A program made the position numbers and the translations under genes. A DNA stretch of 32,350 bases from NCBI GenBank assembly GCA_003427395.1, contig BFEA01000287.1:1586858-1619207 (forward strand), read 5' to 3'. Positions 1 through 10,865 of this stretch are shown one piece after another. Position 1 is the stretch's first letter. Each line of letters opens with the position of its first letter. The DNA comes from Chara braunii (Eukaryota > Streptophyta > Charophyceae > Charales > Characeae). The notes below the pieces were generated by a model. It was not told the origin of the DNA, did no database searches, and worked only from the letters and a program-made list of their open reading frames with translations.

Positions 1-360
1 AACTGTCCACGTCCCAGCGTATAATCATCCGAAGCTGGCGGCACACTGTCCAAGTCCCAACATATAATCATCTGAAGTTGGCGGCACACTGTCCACGTCC
101 CAGCATATAATCCCTGAAGTTGGCGGCACACTGTCCACGTCCCAGCATATAATCTCTGAAGTTGGCGGCACACTGTCCACGTCCCAGCATATAATCATCT
201 GATGTTGGCGGCACACTGTCCACGTCCCAGTATATAATCTTTGAAGCTGGCGGCACACTGTCCATGTCCCAGCATACAATCTCTGAAGCTGGCGGCACAC
301 TATCCACGTCCCAGCATATAAAAGATCCCGCGATTGGCGGCACTCTCACCACGTCCCAAC
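1..360. repeat. 42-43 bp tandem repeat array (about 8 units, runs off the left edge)
   Basis: The anchor GGCGGCACACT recurs at 37, 80, 122, 164, 207, 249, 291 and, less perfectly, 336, giving steps of 43, 42, 42, 43, 42, 42 and 45 bp. Each unit reads roughly anchor, then TGTCCACGTCCCAGC, then ATATAAT, then a variable CTGAAGTT end. The last unit decays and passes into R copy A. Minus-strand open frames across the array translate as a 14-residue repeat only because the unit lacks stops; the mixed 42/43 bp steps change frame, so I do not regard it as coding. Confidence 0.93.
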
Positions 361-1053
361 CGATGCTGAGAGCTCACTGACCACGACTCAGCATGTTCGG
401 AATCAAATCTGCATCTCTAAGTATGAATTTTCGGAGCCGGGAGCCAGATACTATATCGTGGGAGTTCACTAAAATGCCCGTTCGTTTTTACGAATGGGCT
501 GCCACTTTGGGATGAGCAAAACCGAGTGGATCTTTTGGAACATGGGAGTTTACATGGCCACGTAACCCCCCTCTTTCATTCCTCTATGTGACGGCGACAC
601 GATTCTGCGCCCGTTCATTTTTGAAGCGGCGGCAGGGTCTTGGAGCACCCGAACCTGGCGTCGATGGCGCCTGGGTACGGACGCACACAGGGTGAAAAAG
701 GGAGGGAACCTCAATCGGCGTGGCCTATCGACCCTTTAGTGTTTCGGGACTTGAAGCCATAGGTGTGGGGCCGTAGGTGTGACTGACTTGTGGCAGCCAA
801 CCGTTTATGGCGACGTTGCTTTTTGATCCTTCGATGTCGACTCTTCCTACCACTGTGCGTGGTTGCATCCAGCGTTGTTATTGCGCCATATGCAGGTGTG
901 CAGCTAAGGGAACGGGCTTGGAAGAATCAGAAAAGGAGGGGAGAAAACCCAGTGAGCTTGGCACTAGTTCGACCCTGTGAAACGACTAAGGGGGCGGCTA
1001 TTCGTTCGAGCGGCGAGTTGCCCCTGCATAGGGTAACGAGGGTGGAGGTTAAA

Positions 1054-1106
1054 AAAGAAAGGAAAAAAAGAAAAAAAGAAAAAAGAAGGGAAAAAAAAAA
1101 AAAGTA
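1054..1106. repeat. purine-rich low-complexity tract (A with scattered G)
   Basis: More than 50 bases are almost entirely A and G, ending in a run of A. The equivalent part of copy B (about 21215-21250) is a T/C-rich tract when read in the other orientation, so the tract is an old part of the R family rather than a new insertion. Confidence 0.8.
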
Positions 1107-1654
1107 ACGACCGTGAATTTGGTGGCGGCCGCGGAACAGGTGCAACCCCAAAAGATTCTAGGGGTTGATGGGACTGCTCTTGTTCAATTGAAGATGCAGT
1201 CCTGAAATGGCTGAGTACAGTGGCCTGGGAAAGCGGCCAGGTACTTCTGAAACTTGAGGACGTTGGTTCCCCTAGGGGAAAACCAAGGCACTGAGCTTCT
1301 GACCGTTGATTTAGATCAAGGGTCAGGAGCACTGACGATTTTTGCCTGACTATGGGCAAAGAAGCTACCCACATGCCTTCAACTAACTATAAAAGTTAGC
1401 ACTCCACCCAACAGCCTCACACTTCCGGCAGTGCGGCTGGGCCATTCACTTGAGTGAATGTTGGCTGGCTGCTACTGTGGGGTGGTGATGCCGGTGGGGG
1501 TGTTGTTGGTGGAAAGTTGGAGGTCTGCAGGGCGACAAGGGGGAAGTGGTGGACTGCATGAGCATTTGAGGAAGGCAGCCGTAGCTGAGGCTGGGAGCTA
1601 ATTGCCCCACCTCTGCATGGGTGTCGCGGCTGGTTGGCTGCGTTAGGGTTGGAC

Positions 1655-1895
1655 GGCGGCAGCGACACCGTTGGTAGGGAGATGTTGTCGAACGGCTACC
1701 GCGACAACAAGACCTTCCTAAGGGAAGGTGTTGTGGATTTGCCGTGCAGCGCCAATGATTTTGTGAGTGTGGGGAGGTGCTGCTCGGTGAGCGGCACGGC
1801 AACAGCAGTGTAGTCAGTGGGTTCATGCTGCCGAAAATTGGCAACGGCGCCGATATTTTTCACATAGGGAAATGTTGTCCGGTTGGCGGCATGTC
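1655..1895 (-). repeat. internal 44-50 bp minisatellite of R copy A
   Basis: On the minus strand about five diverged units repeat the pattern TTGCCG..GC, then CACAACACCTCCC-like pyrimidine text, then ACTACAG/AAGTG, at 44-50 bp spacing. Copy B holds a matching array at 20481-20675, so the array predates the split of the two copies. Confidence 0.7.
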
Positions 1896-3430
1896 AACGG
1901 TTCTTTTTCTGAGGGGCAGTGTGTTAGATTTTGCGGCGCAGTGAATCAGTTATTTGGAAGTGTAATCAGGTGGTGATGCTGCACAACAACCTTGGTTTTT
2001 GGTTTTGGTGGCGAGACAAGTAGTGGTCCGCTGTTATTTTTTGTGTGGTGTGCAACAGTTATGGTGGATTCCAGTGCGGCCTAGGGGTTGGGCTAACACT
2101 GGTGCACATTTGGTATTGTGCAGCATAGGTGCGTGGCCCGGTGGCATGAAGAGAGCGCGGAAGTGACTGCTCACGGTAGTGGCTATTGTAGTTGTGGCAT
2201 GAACGGTTTTCAGCCAGGGCCATCTTTATTTTTTTACGCAGCGCAGTGCGAGTGGTTTTTAGTTCTGAACCATCTGGTATTGCGGGATGGCGTGGGACTA
2301 CGTTGAGACCATTTGAGACTATGTTGTGACTAGGTGAGACTGGTTTTGAAACGAGACCGACAGGTTGGTGTGGCTATTATGAGCGGACGTGGTGATTTAA
2401 GGCTGCATGGACTTGCGATTAGTTGGGAAGTATCCTTGGAGGACGGGGTGTCGTTGGGACTGTTGGGACCTCATGAAACTCGTTTGTGAGGACACCCTCC
2501 TGGAGGGCTACTTCGCATGAATTTTATCGAGGTCTAACCTCTGCTCATTTTGGTACTTGGAGGAGAGGTGGACCGTCGTTCATCGGAACAGTCGTAAGTT
2601 GTGGAGTTATGGACTAATTACCTTGGACTTCAACGACGATCATTATCTCTTCAGATTTGAAAATATTACTCGGGTTTCTTGAGTGAGCCGACTCAAACTT
2701 CACTTAAGGTCAGTCAGTTGATTGACCCAGACTTCCCTGCACATTTGTGCGAGCCCACACTTACTTGACCCTGTTCGCTAAATGTTCATTGAAAAGGCAA
2801 AGGAAATGTGTGTTCGCATGTGAATGGGAAAGTCTGACGTGAGTATAAGATTGTACCGGTTTTCTTTCAACTTGTTTGTTGTGCTTACGGTTTGTGCAGG
2901 TAGGTAAAAAAATACTTACAAAGGAGATTGATTATGCCTGTTGGAGAAAAGGAAAAGGACTGTCTTCTTTGTATTTCTCACCTGCTTGCATGACAAAAAA
3001 AAACGATTTGTGGTTTTGAAAAACTTTGGTTCTGTGTGCACCATGAAACGAATGCGATTAAAATGAAGCAGATAAGGTCATATAAAATTAACCTTTTCCC
3101 AAGAATTGAGCCTTTTTTACCTCGAATGGCCTTATCTACCTATACATGTCTAAATGGTTCTCTTTTTTAATTCCTTTAGATATCCTCGTCTAAGTTATCT
3201 TTAGCTTGTAAAGACAAGAACAATTAAAACCTACCTGCGGTGGACGCATTCTCTCTCTCTAGGAAACAATCAAGACGGGGGTTCGTATGCTTTCGGAGTC
3301 GGCCCTGTTATCGACTTTGAGTGGACCCGATTCACCGGGCGTGGTACTTTGCCGATTCGGTGGTGACGGCCCAACCTCTGAGATATGAGTCTTTGGACTC
3401 AAGCGAGGGGAAGGAGTATCCACAGACCAC

Positions 3431-4119
3431 TTCCTAAAGGGTTAGGTGTGTGTCGGCGCAAAGTGAGTCAACCCTCGTTGAGTCTTGGGCGACGTGGGGG
3501 GGTAATTTATGCCCTTGCAGGTGACTACCTTAGGTGTCACCGTTATAATTAAAAGTTGGAGACAGAAGAAGCCCCAGCTCGTAAGAAGAAGTAGGTAATA
3601 AAAGTGATGGTTCTCTTTACGCCGTATAACGACTGCGGTTTTGTTTTGAGTATCCTGATGATGAAGATGATAATTCATCACTCGGCGAAACTGAAAGAGT
3701 AATTATTGCCAGGAGGACAAAGTGACCGACAAGATTTTTGTTCGTTAGATAATACTTTCCTCCAAGCAAATGACATATGATATGGAGGTGTGGTCGAACC
3801 GAAAGTTCAAACTTCGGTCAGAAGCTATATCAATTGTTGATTTGCATGGAAGCGGTGAAATTTACTTCCAAAAGTCACTCCTGGCAGAGTTTAGTAGGTG
3901 TCGACAGACCCAACCATAAGTCAAAGGTTAGGTTGTCCTTCCTAATATTCGTCAATATCGAGCCTCTGCCTTGGAAACAGCGGTATAATAATCTTTTCAG
4001 TCATATAGGCCGAAAAAAATAACTTCGGCACATCATCTCATCAAATCAAAAATCCTGTTTTTTGTGATTTGATAGAAAGTGTACTGATTTTAATTATTTT
4101 GTGATCAAAGATTTGTAAA
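3431..4119. other. spacer between R copy A and M module; no gene seen
   Basis: Open frames of 79 and 81 codons occur but show no recognisable domain. The matching position in copy B (18575-18985) is shorter and I cannot align the two with confidence. The last 100 bases are AT-rich. Confidence 0.5.
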
Positions 4120-4690
4120 GGGACTAGGATTATTTTATGGGTCTAACGTTTGGTTGAAACCGCCCTAGTCGACTGACGTTCGTTTCGTACCTAGGAGATC
4201 AACGCCTCAGGGAATGGACAACATTCGAGTCCACTTGGCGTTAACCAAGCGTACCTATACTCCAACGAACGAGCAACTGTCCTTGGCCGACCTACCTCTG
4301 CAATTGCATGTAAAAGCTTTCGCACGTGGGTCGATAGCTCGGTAGGGATACGGCCATGAGGGTGGTGATAGCCCCTTAGGGAAGGCAAGATGTGCCCCGT
4401 AGAAACCTATCCTGTTGTAGGCGACCGTGGGATATACAACTAGCGCACCCGGCTAGAGCAGCGAAGGGACGGCACGACCACGATCATTTCGGTGGTTCAC
4501 CGAGTTATTTTGCGTCGCTTCGTGAGTTGCCCTCTATTTATGTTTTATTTTACTCCTACCTGACGTAGCCGGGAGAGCTCCCACGCTTTGCAAAAAGGAG
4601 GGAGCCGATGCGCTCGATAGGTGGCGTTGTTACAGGGGACAGCGGCTACCTACCATTGTCTCTGGTAGAACGACACTCGGGTAATATTAT
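4120..4690 (+). repeat. M module, copy 1
   Basis: Matches 17830-18359 in reverse complement across more than 450 bases: GGTTGAAACCG.CCTAGT, GGAGATCA.CGCC, TTGGCGTTAACCAA, GACCTACCTCTGCAATTGC, a tRNA A-box-like stretch TAGCTCGGTAGGGATAC at about 4335-4353, GGTGATAGCCCCTTAGGG, a hairpin at 4395-4431 and CGGCTAGAGC. Homology continues to GGGAGCCGATGCGCTCGATAG (ends near 4621) and then fades. R copy A lies to its left and a gag-like pseudogene begins about 175 bp to its right, which would suit a 5' LTR. I see no convincing primer binding site in between. Confidence 0.85.
4395..4431 (+). other. conserved hairpin of M module 1
   Basis: CCCCG pairs with CGTGGG (one bulged T) and CCTA pairs with TAGG around the loop TCCTGTTG. 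The same fold with different stem bases is present in the other four M modules. Confidence 0.65.
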
Positions 4691-4865
4691 TGAATAAAAC
4701 TTTAAAAATATGGTTGAATGTTGTTTGCAACCATGCATGATCTAACCACTCATTGTTTTGTTTGAAGAAGCGAGTGGTACTAATGACTCTTTTATCAACC
4801 AATTAAAATTAATCACGCGAGTATTGAATTGGTAAGGTTGAAAGTTACATATTCTCTAGATCTAT

Positions 4866-5488
4866 ATGAGTCCTCTCTTTGAAGGCAGAGATGTTACCAG
4901 ATTTTTACAGGCATTTCAGAGTTTAGCAATGCGGATGAATTAGGAAGAACATCATAAGATTCTATTCGTTTTGAATTTCATCGTCGAAATATTAAAGTCT
5001 GATATTGTACTTCTTTCGCGAGTGTGTGAGACTTAGGTTGAATTCGAGAAACTGAGGTTACCCAAGTTCTCAAAATTCCTTGAAGATAGGGTGCTAAAGG
5101 ATAAAAGGAAGTTAGATAGTGAGTCTTACCAATTAGGGCGACCTCGCAAGCTTACTAAAGCTGAAAGGGTTGCTCGTAATTTGGCCGAGGAGGTCAAGGA
5201 ACTTATAGAAAAGGGAGACGAGTTATAGATCAGTACGAGTCGCAGGAAAATATTCGCACTGCGTCAGATAAAAATTTGAACCAGGAAATGTACATACTGT
5301 GGCATGTGGGGTCAAAAAATAAGATTTTCAGACGTCTTGACAACGATATTATTAAGGGAATTGTAAGTATGCGAGAAGGTGGAGTTTGCAAAGATTGGAA
5401 TCATGTGTCCGTCTTCCCTATTCAAAAAGAAGACAAATCTATTAGAGATGTACTTTTTGATCACATGTGGGGGAGATTAAAAAATTAG
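4866..5488 (+). pseudogene. decayed retrotransposon gag-like gene
   Basis: From the ATG at 4866 one frame runs to the stop at 5226, interrupted by TAG at 4941 and TAG at 5034. The reading then continues in another frame from about 5215 to the TAG at 5486, so at least two nonsense changes and one frameshift separate it from an open gene. The first residues include LFEGRDVTRFLQAFQSLA, which fits the pattern F-x-G-x-x-V-x-x-F-L-x-x-F at the start of capsid-like Gag of Ty3-type elements. Later come a basic segment (KFLEDRVLKDKRKLDSES), an AT-hook-like GRPRK and a charged, probably helical stretch (KAERVARNLAEEVKELIEKG). No CCHC zinc knuckle, protease or polymerase follows, so the source may be a gag-only or truncated element. 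Gag would form the particle that packages element RNA. The family call rests on a motif pattern seen by eye; a profile search could overturn it. Confidence 0.55.
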
Positions 5489-6640
5489 AGTAAATCCCAT
5501 ATTTCGTTTTCATTCTTCTGTCCGTCATCATTACCACTTGAGTCCGGGGTACTCCTATGCACTATTGAAAGTTTGTTGATTTTATCCTTTGGATACCTCG
5601 GTTATCTTGGTCTTTGGCCTAAAAGCTCCTGGGTAGAAAGGCACGACACAAATAACTGACTTTGATCAGATATACTTGTGTATACTAATTGGATTTACAC
5701 TAATGCTAATTTGAATTTTGTTGATACAATGAAGTAGACTTTGAGGGAGTTCTGATGTGATATCAACTATGGGTTGATTTGGTTTCGGTTACTCAAGCGG
5801 ACTCGTGTCATTAATAATAGATAAGTGTTATACTTGAGGACTGATTGTGTCCTCCTTGCTAAGACGACATTCATTTTTTCGTGTGGTGTGGATGAACCTT
5901 TATTACGATAAAGGAATGATTGAATTTGACCATTATCAAATTTCATGTGAAAGCATTTATTGTGAATTGTTGTAAATTGTTATGGATTGTATTATTGATT
6001 ATTTAATGGTTATTTGTTCGTTGTCATGTTACGATATCTATCTGATGTAATTGTGAGCTTTGTTGGTGGTATTGAGGCTCGCGCCAGAGTTGTGTTTCTG
6101 GTCCATAGCGAGATGTCGTCTTCCGAATCCTATGTGGTTTAAGGGAGGGAGGCTATACTACCATTGGAAAGGAGGAACGTGTTCTGGCCTTATTAAGACA
6201 CTGCTTATAGAGGAGACAACTACTGTCGGGTATGAGAGAAGGAGTGGTTACCTAATCTCGTATCAAGCAGGATCATTTCACCTCTATGGCCAAGACCTAA
6301 CCAACCTGGGTTGTGTGGGGTGGAGATGTCTAGCTTTATAGAGAGGGATTGATGAGGTTACGACGCTGGAATCGGGGGGAATGTGGTGAGGCTCTAATCT
6401 TCAGCGGCGCTTGATGTCGAGATGTTATCCTGTGAAAAGGATTACACCACTCTCTGACGCATATCACAAAAGTCCAGAAACAGCGGACATGATAGCCATG
6501 TGAGTTGTTTTTCTCTCTGAAATTGGAATAGGAGCAAAACTTGGGTGAGGACTTTTGAATCAATGGTTGCTCTCTGGGTGGGACTTCTCTGAACAGGTTC
6601 CAACGGTGTGATATATTGTGATATCAACCTGAAGGTTATC
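5489..6640. other. no gene or repeat recognised
   Basis: A 93-codon frame at 6060-6341 and overlapping minus frames at 6336-6705 show no domain I know. I looked here for retroelement protease, reverse transcriptase or integrase downstream of the gag remnant and did not see them, and for an M module that would close R copy C, also without success. Confidence 0.5.
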
Positions 6641-6643
6641 GAT

Positions 6644-7045
6644 TTTAGGCTTACCAGGGGCGAAATCTGGTAACCATTCAAAGAGACAAAATTGTTGGTC
6701 TCCAATGGGATGATGCTGGGATCATTCTGAAAAAGATCCTCTGTATTTTAGGCTTCCTAGGGGCGGAATCTGGGTCCAGTTTTCATTTTTAGGCTTACCA
6801 GGGGCAAAATCTAGTACTATTCCAATTAGTGAGTAAAAACCTATTAAGTTTTAGGCTTCCGGAGGCTGAATACTGTTTTGTTGTGTTTATATTTAGGCTT
6901 CTGGAGGCTGAATCTAATTTTGTTGTATTTATATTAATGTTACTGGAGTCGAATCCAATATTGTTGATGTATTATATTTAGGCTCTTGGAGGTTGATCCA
7001 GTTTTATTATGTTATGTTTAGGCTTCTGGAGGTTGAATCCAGGTT
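6644..7045. repeat. 41-43 bp tandem repeat array (about 8 units)
   Basis: Units begin TTTAGGCTTC.GGAGG.TGAATC and are joined by AT-rich linkers such as TTTTGTTGTATTTATA. Starts lie near 6644, 6746, 6787, 6849, 6892, 6934, 6976 and 7017. The last five steps are 41-43 bp; the earlier ones (102, 41, 62) are irregular and look like older, partly deleted units. The unit differs from that of the array at 1-360. Confidence 0.88.
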
Positions 7046-7199
7046 GTTAATGAGAGTTCGACCTTTGTTCCAAACAATTGTTTTGAATTGTTGTGTATTG
7101 TAATTGTCGTTTTTATTTGAAAATTTCATAAGAATTCTGATTTTAGATTTTTTATGGTGAACGACGGGGTCGTCGTTCAATGGGGTTCGGGAATGCTGT

Positions 7200-8520
7200 C
7201 TGGGCAAAAACCCTTGACAAGGATATCTGCCTGTGTTTTTCGATGTCGGACATTGTCCAACCTTTTTTATTGAATTGGAGGACTTGATGAGGTTGACGTT
7301 CGCCAAAAGTTCATTTAGACTAACCTATGACCGAGAGACTGAAACTTTTTCTGAACTTTAGTGCAGACGCCAGCGTCGTCCAAAAATAATGACGGTAGTC
7401 GGCGGTTCTGTTGAGACCGCAGAGGCACGCGGACGTGGAAGCGTTAAGGCTAGACCTATCCTACCAAAAGATAATGACGCGCGGCTTAGCAACCGTGCGA
7501 TTCAGAATCTACAAGGCCCTCCGTAAGGGGGGTTAAAAGCACGACGGTGGCCGAGAGACCCAACGGCCTGCTCTCTTTGGAGATGGAGACCTCCGCGGTT
7601 GATACACGAGGCCAACCGATGTGGCAGGCCCAGCGAGCAGGGCCTGCAAAGCCTCAAGCAGACGAGGCAGCAGGTCCACAGAAAGGCGGGGCCCTGCAAG
7701 GCCACGACGAGGGGGGAATAATTACTGGGCAAGCTCTTATTATGGAAGAGATGTCCCTTTCACTATCGTGATAGGGGCTAGCCTGTAGGTTACACTCGAA
7801 TCTTACCAGGCAGGCACCGGGATCGAATCCAGCATGTCGCGCTTCTGGGCTAGCTTCATTTTTGGAGCAGCTGCAGACGTGCGCAGAATCACATACGTGG
7901 CCAACCTTAGTTGTGAGATCAACCAGGATCGTGGTTGAGATTTGCCGCGCGAACCTGTATGACACCTGTGCAAGGATGACAAGCATAAATTGATAAAACG
8001 TAAAAAAATATTTATATTCTTCTGAACCCGTGAGGATTTGAACCCGGGTCTGTATTTCAACAGTTCTTGGGTGTTCCATGAATGAAGGCGACCGTTGGCA
8101 TACGCAAACGAAAAAATAGGGGAAAAAAAAAATAAACTAAAACTAACTACAGGACGAAGCACCAGATGGCGCCCTCTAAAGTGACCGGGGCATTGACAAC
8201 CTGAGTGTATTTGACAGAATCCATTTTAACGGGCGACTGTTTTGTTGTAAGGTGAGTTCTTTGATTTTTTTTTATTTTATTTTTTTTAGATTTTTTTTAT
8301 GATATTCTTCTCTTCGATTTATTTTAGATTTTCTTTACTTTTATTCATCCTTTTTTTTATTCTTTAGATTTTATTTTTTTGTCTTATTTGGTTGTGAGTT
8401 CACTAAAGTGCCTATTCGTTTTTATGAAGAGATTGCCACTTTGGGATGAGCAAAACCAAGTGGATCTTTTGTTGGAACATTGGCGTATACATGGCCACGT
8501 AACTCCCGCGCTTCTGTAGA
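7200..8520 (-). repeat. R-family repeat, copy C (3' part, minus orientation)
   Basis: On the minus strand it matches the distal half of copy B. Examples: TTTTGCTCATCCCAAAGTGG (shared with copy A near 500-530), an A/T-rich stretch with repeated AAATCTAAAA, GCGCCATCTGG.GCTTCG (about 8165 versus 21950), ATGCCAACGGTCG (about 8095 versus 22150), repeated GAGCTAGCCC text, CACGCGGCTTAGCA-like text (about 7485 versus 22741), and GTTCAGAAAAAGTTTCAGTCTC (about 7335-7358 versus 22880). Colinearity ends near 7205, exactly where copy B has a small transposon inserted. Two B-box-like motifs occur (GGGTTCAAATCCTC on the minus strand near 8040; GGGATCGAATCC on the plus strand near 7820). Confidence 0.85.
8251..8258 (+). 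promoter_or_regulatory. splice-donor-like site followed by a T-rich tract
   Basis: AAGGTGAGT fits the eukaryotic 5' splice consensus and is followed by about 130 bases rich in T with several TTTTAG steps. The equivalent place in R copy B, read on the minus strand at 21871-21882, is AAGGTAAGT, also followed by T-rich sequence. Keeping a good donor in two diverged copies suggests that the R family was once transcribed on this strand and spliced, but no exon frame is evident. Confidence 0.35.
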
Positions 8521-8830
8521 GAAAGTAGTTTTCGAAAATTTATATAAAGCTAAGTCCAAAATCTAAAAATAACTTTGACTTCCCAAAGTTTAATTTTTAT
8601 CTAACTCCCTAAATTAACAAAAATTTTGGCAGCATTCCGTTTAGAAAAGTAGACTTTCCAATTTTTTTACTAATCCATATATTACAATTAGACAAACTGA
8701 ACTTTGAAAAGTTTAAATTTGACTAACTCCTTGGTTTTGTAAAAATTTTGGAAGTGCTTTCCGTAGAGAAAATGACTCACCAAGATTTATACAAAACCCA
8801 AATATAACAAAAGATCCTAGAAAATGCGAA
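8521..8830. repeat. degenerate ~120 bp tandem repeat (2-3 units), AT-rich
   Basis: AAAAATTTTGG.AG followed by TTCCGT..AGAAAA and then a GACTTTCCAA/GACTCACCAA segment occurs around 8620-8665 and 8740-8790, with a weaker first unit around 8513-8550. The rest is AT-rich filler. Confidence 0.6.
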
Positions 8831-8928
8831 AATTGACTTAAGTAAATAAAAAAAATTTAGCTAAAAAATGCAGGAATTGAAAAGGGGGGAAGGCAGGGAC
8901 TGGCGCCCACCGCCAGTCAAACCACAAT

Positions 8929-10069
8929 AGTAAGTACCTTCACCTGCCCCAAGTCATCTTTGGTCAAACAATAGTTCGTAGTCTTTTAATGGTTTATCCC
9001 TTATACCCAACTTACATAAGGCATAAAGCTAGACCACCTAATCGTTTGGGAACCTTTCTAGCTCAATCATAGAGTACGCACAAATACATGGCACTACAAC
9101 TTTTCTCTTCTCGAGTCATATGACGAGGCTATCCAACCTAGTCGCCCTGAACTGTTTAAGTATCCAAGTTATAATAACTGTTTGCACTTAGTCTTTTAAG
9201 GTAACATGTTGCTGAACCGATCATCTTAGATCAAGGTTCAATCTGCCCCTTCTTACCGCAAGTTTATTCTTAATTCATACTCTCTTCAGTTGGTGATAAG
9301 CTATAGTCATAACATCCAATCTTATGAAAAAATGTTTGACTAGCCGGTTCATAAATAAAATAATATAAAAATATAAACAAATTTATCTTTTTGGTTTCAA
9401 CATGTACGTGGCTCCAAACCAAACCACCCAATCTTATGGGAACTTGTTCACTCATTCGCATGATCCTCCGACAGAACAAACAAGAAATATTAATAAACAT
9501 CAGTAAGTACCTTCACCTGCCCCTAGTCGTCTTTGGTCAAACAATAGTTCGTAATCTTTTAATGATTTATCCCTTGTACCCAATTTACATAAGGCATAAA
9601 GCTAGACCACCTAATCGTTTGGGAACCTTTCTAGCTCAATCATAGAGTATGCACAAATACATAGCACTACAACTTTGCTCTTCTCTAGTCATATGACTAG
9701 GCTATCCAACCTAGTCGCTCTAAACTGTTTAAGTATCAAAGTTATATATAATTGTCTGCACCTAGTCTTTTAAGGTAATATGTGACTGAACCGATCATCT
9801 TAGATTAAGGTTCAATCTGCCCCTTCTTACCACAAGTTTATTCTTAATTCATACCCTCGTTAGTTGGTGATAAGTTATAGGCATAACATTCAATCTTATG
9901 AAAAAATGTTTGACTAGCCTGTTCATAAATAAAATAATATAAAAATATAAACAAATTTATCTTTTTGGTTCCAAGATGTACGTGGTTTCAAACCAAACCA
10001 CCCAATTTTATGGGAGCTTGTCCAGTCCTTCGCCTGATCCTCTCACAGAACAAACAAAAAATATTAATA
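8929..10069. repeat. 573 bp direct tandem duplication (two full units)
   Basis: AGTAAGTACCTTCACCTGCCCC starts both 8929 and 9502, and the units stay alignable to about 9501 and 10069, differing by scattered substitutions and a few small indels. Each unit contains two copies of a shorter motif, ACCACC.AATC.TTTGGGAAC, which appears again in looser form near 10130 and 10196. The pair therefore sits in an older series built from that motif. Open frames at 9391-9645 and 9965-10234 are not shared between the units in full length and are not taken as genes. Confidence 0.95.
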
Positions 10070-10795
10070 TGGAAAAATGCTTGGTCCTTGAAAGTCGAAC
10101 ACAGGCAGCCCTCGCACGCCAAAATAACCAGACCACCCAATCTTATAGGAACCTATCTGGTCCTTCAGGCAATCGGAAATAAACATAGCACTGGGCCCTC
10201 CAGTCTTATGGTGACTCTCCCAGCCTTTGGTTGACCCAGTCAGTCACAAGCAATACAACCTTCCTCTCATCTTTCCCCCAGACAACAAAAGGTTTTGTCA
10301 GCCTTTGGTTGCTTATAGAGGGAAAGCAATGGTTACCTCTCAGTTCCCTGCTTCCAGAACTCCTCCTAAGTTCCGGTCGAGCTCCCGCAATCGGTGGGCA
10401 GACTCCCCACAGAGTCTTGCTGCGGTCCTACGGGTTGCAATCTCGTCTGCCGCTTTCCTCTCGTAACCAGGATTAGGCTGAGATTAAGAAGGACAAAAGG
10501 AGGGGTTTCAGATTCTCGAGATACAGGAGGGGGACAAACTCAACTCGCAGGAGAGGGGCTTGATATCTTTCATCGCCTGAGAGCCCCACAATGGTGGCCA
10601 ATATGCAAAACAACTTAGTCAACTGAAATCAGGGTGTCACTCGTTGACTTTCTGGTGACTCTTCAATTTGCAGCATGATACAAAATGACGATTTTCTAAC
10701 GTTCCCCCAAATTGCAGTAGTAACCCCGCTCATCGACTGAATCACTTCTTCAAGTCACACTTCACCATATCTGACTAAAACCCCACTGCAAAGCT
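10070..10795. other. unrecognised region with retroelement-like texture
   Basis: The start carries two further degraded copies of the ACCACCCAATCTTAT.GGAAC motif. From 10230 on the text is C/T-rich and then G/A-rich, as often seen in LTR transcription-start regions, but I find no paired LTR in the window. Short frames at 10227-10618 overlap in three phases and have no domain. Confidence 0.4.
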
Positions 10796-10865
10796 AAAAA
10801 AAAAAAAAAAAAAAAAAAAAAAACGCTTCTAAATAGAGCGTGCCCCCTACCATGTGCTCTATTTA
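10796..10865. other. 28-base poly-A followed by a perfect 10 bp hairpin
   Basis: A run of 28 A ends at 10823. Six bases later TAAATAGAGC (10830-10839) is mirrored by GCTCTATTTA (10856-10865) across a 16-base loop. The poly-A may be the 3' tail of a retroposed sequence lying to its left, but I find no flanking target duplication. Confidence 0.75.

Larger units (their letters stand above)
380..3430 (-). repeat. R-family repeat, copy A (diverged, minus orientation)
   Basis: Read on the minus strand this matches 18990-22200 of copy B in order along most of its length. Shared blocks include the end carrying AGGAAGTGGTCTG (3420-3435 versus 18999-19015), a block around AACCATTT.GACA.GTATAGG (about 3150 versus 19270), TTTTCAATGAACA (about 2790 versus 19628), TGCAGAGGTGGGGCA (about 1605 versus 20728), CCCCTAGGGGAACCAA (about 1275 versus 21065) and GATCAAAAAGCAACGTCGC (about 805-835 versus 21495). 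The part equivalent to B 21770-22150 seems deleted, and homology resumes weakly near 390-420. Open frames inside it are interrupted in B and vice versa, so no gene is supported. It could be the interior of a non-autonomous transposon or retroelement. Confidence 0.88.

Noticed and set aside
68-352. Minus-strand protein with a 14-residue repeat (DYMLGRGQCAANFR type)
   Set aside because: It is the translation of a 42-43 bp tandem repeat; single-base steps between units move the repeat between frames, and no start region or flanking gene exists.
7547-7771. 74-codon plus frame in R copy C
   Set aside because: The aligned part of copy B (about 22470-22720, minus) does not keep the frame.
8030-8055. 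Possible tRNA gene on the minus strand (GGGTTCAAATCCTC as T-arm)
   Set aside because: No acceptor stem, D-arm or A-box at proper spacing; the motif lies in R copy C and is altered in copy B.
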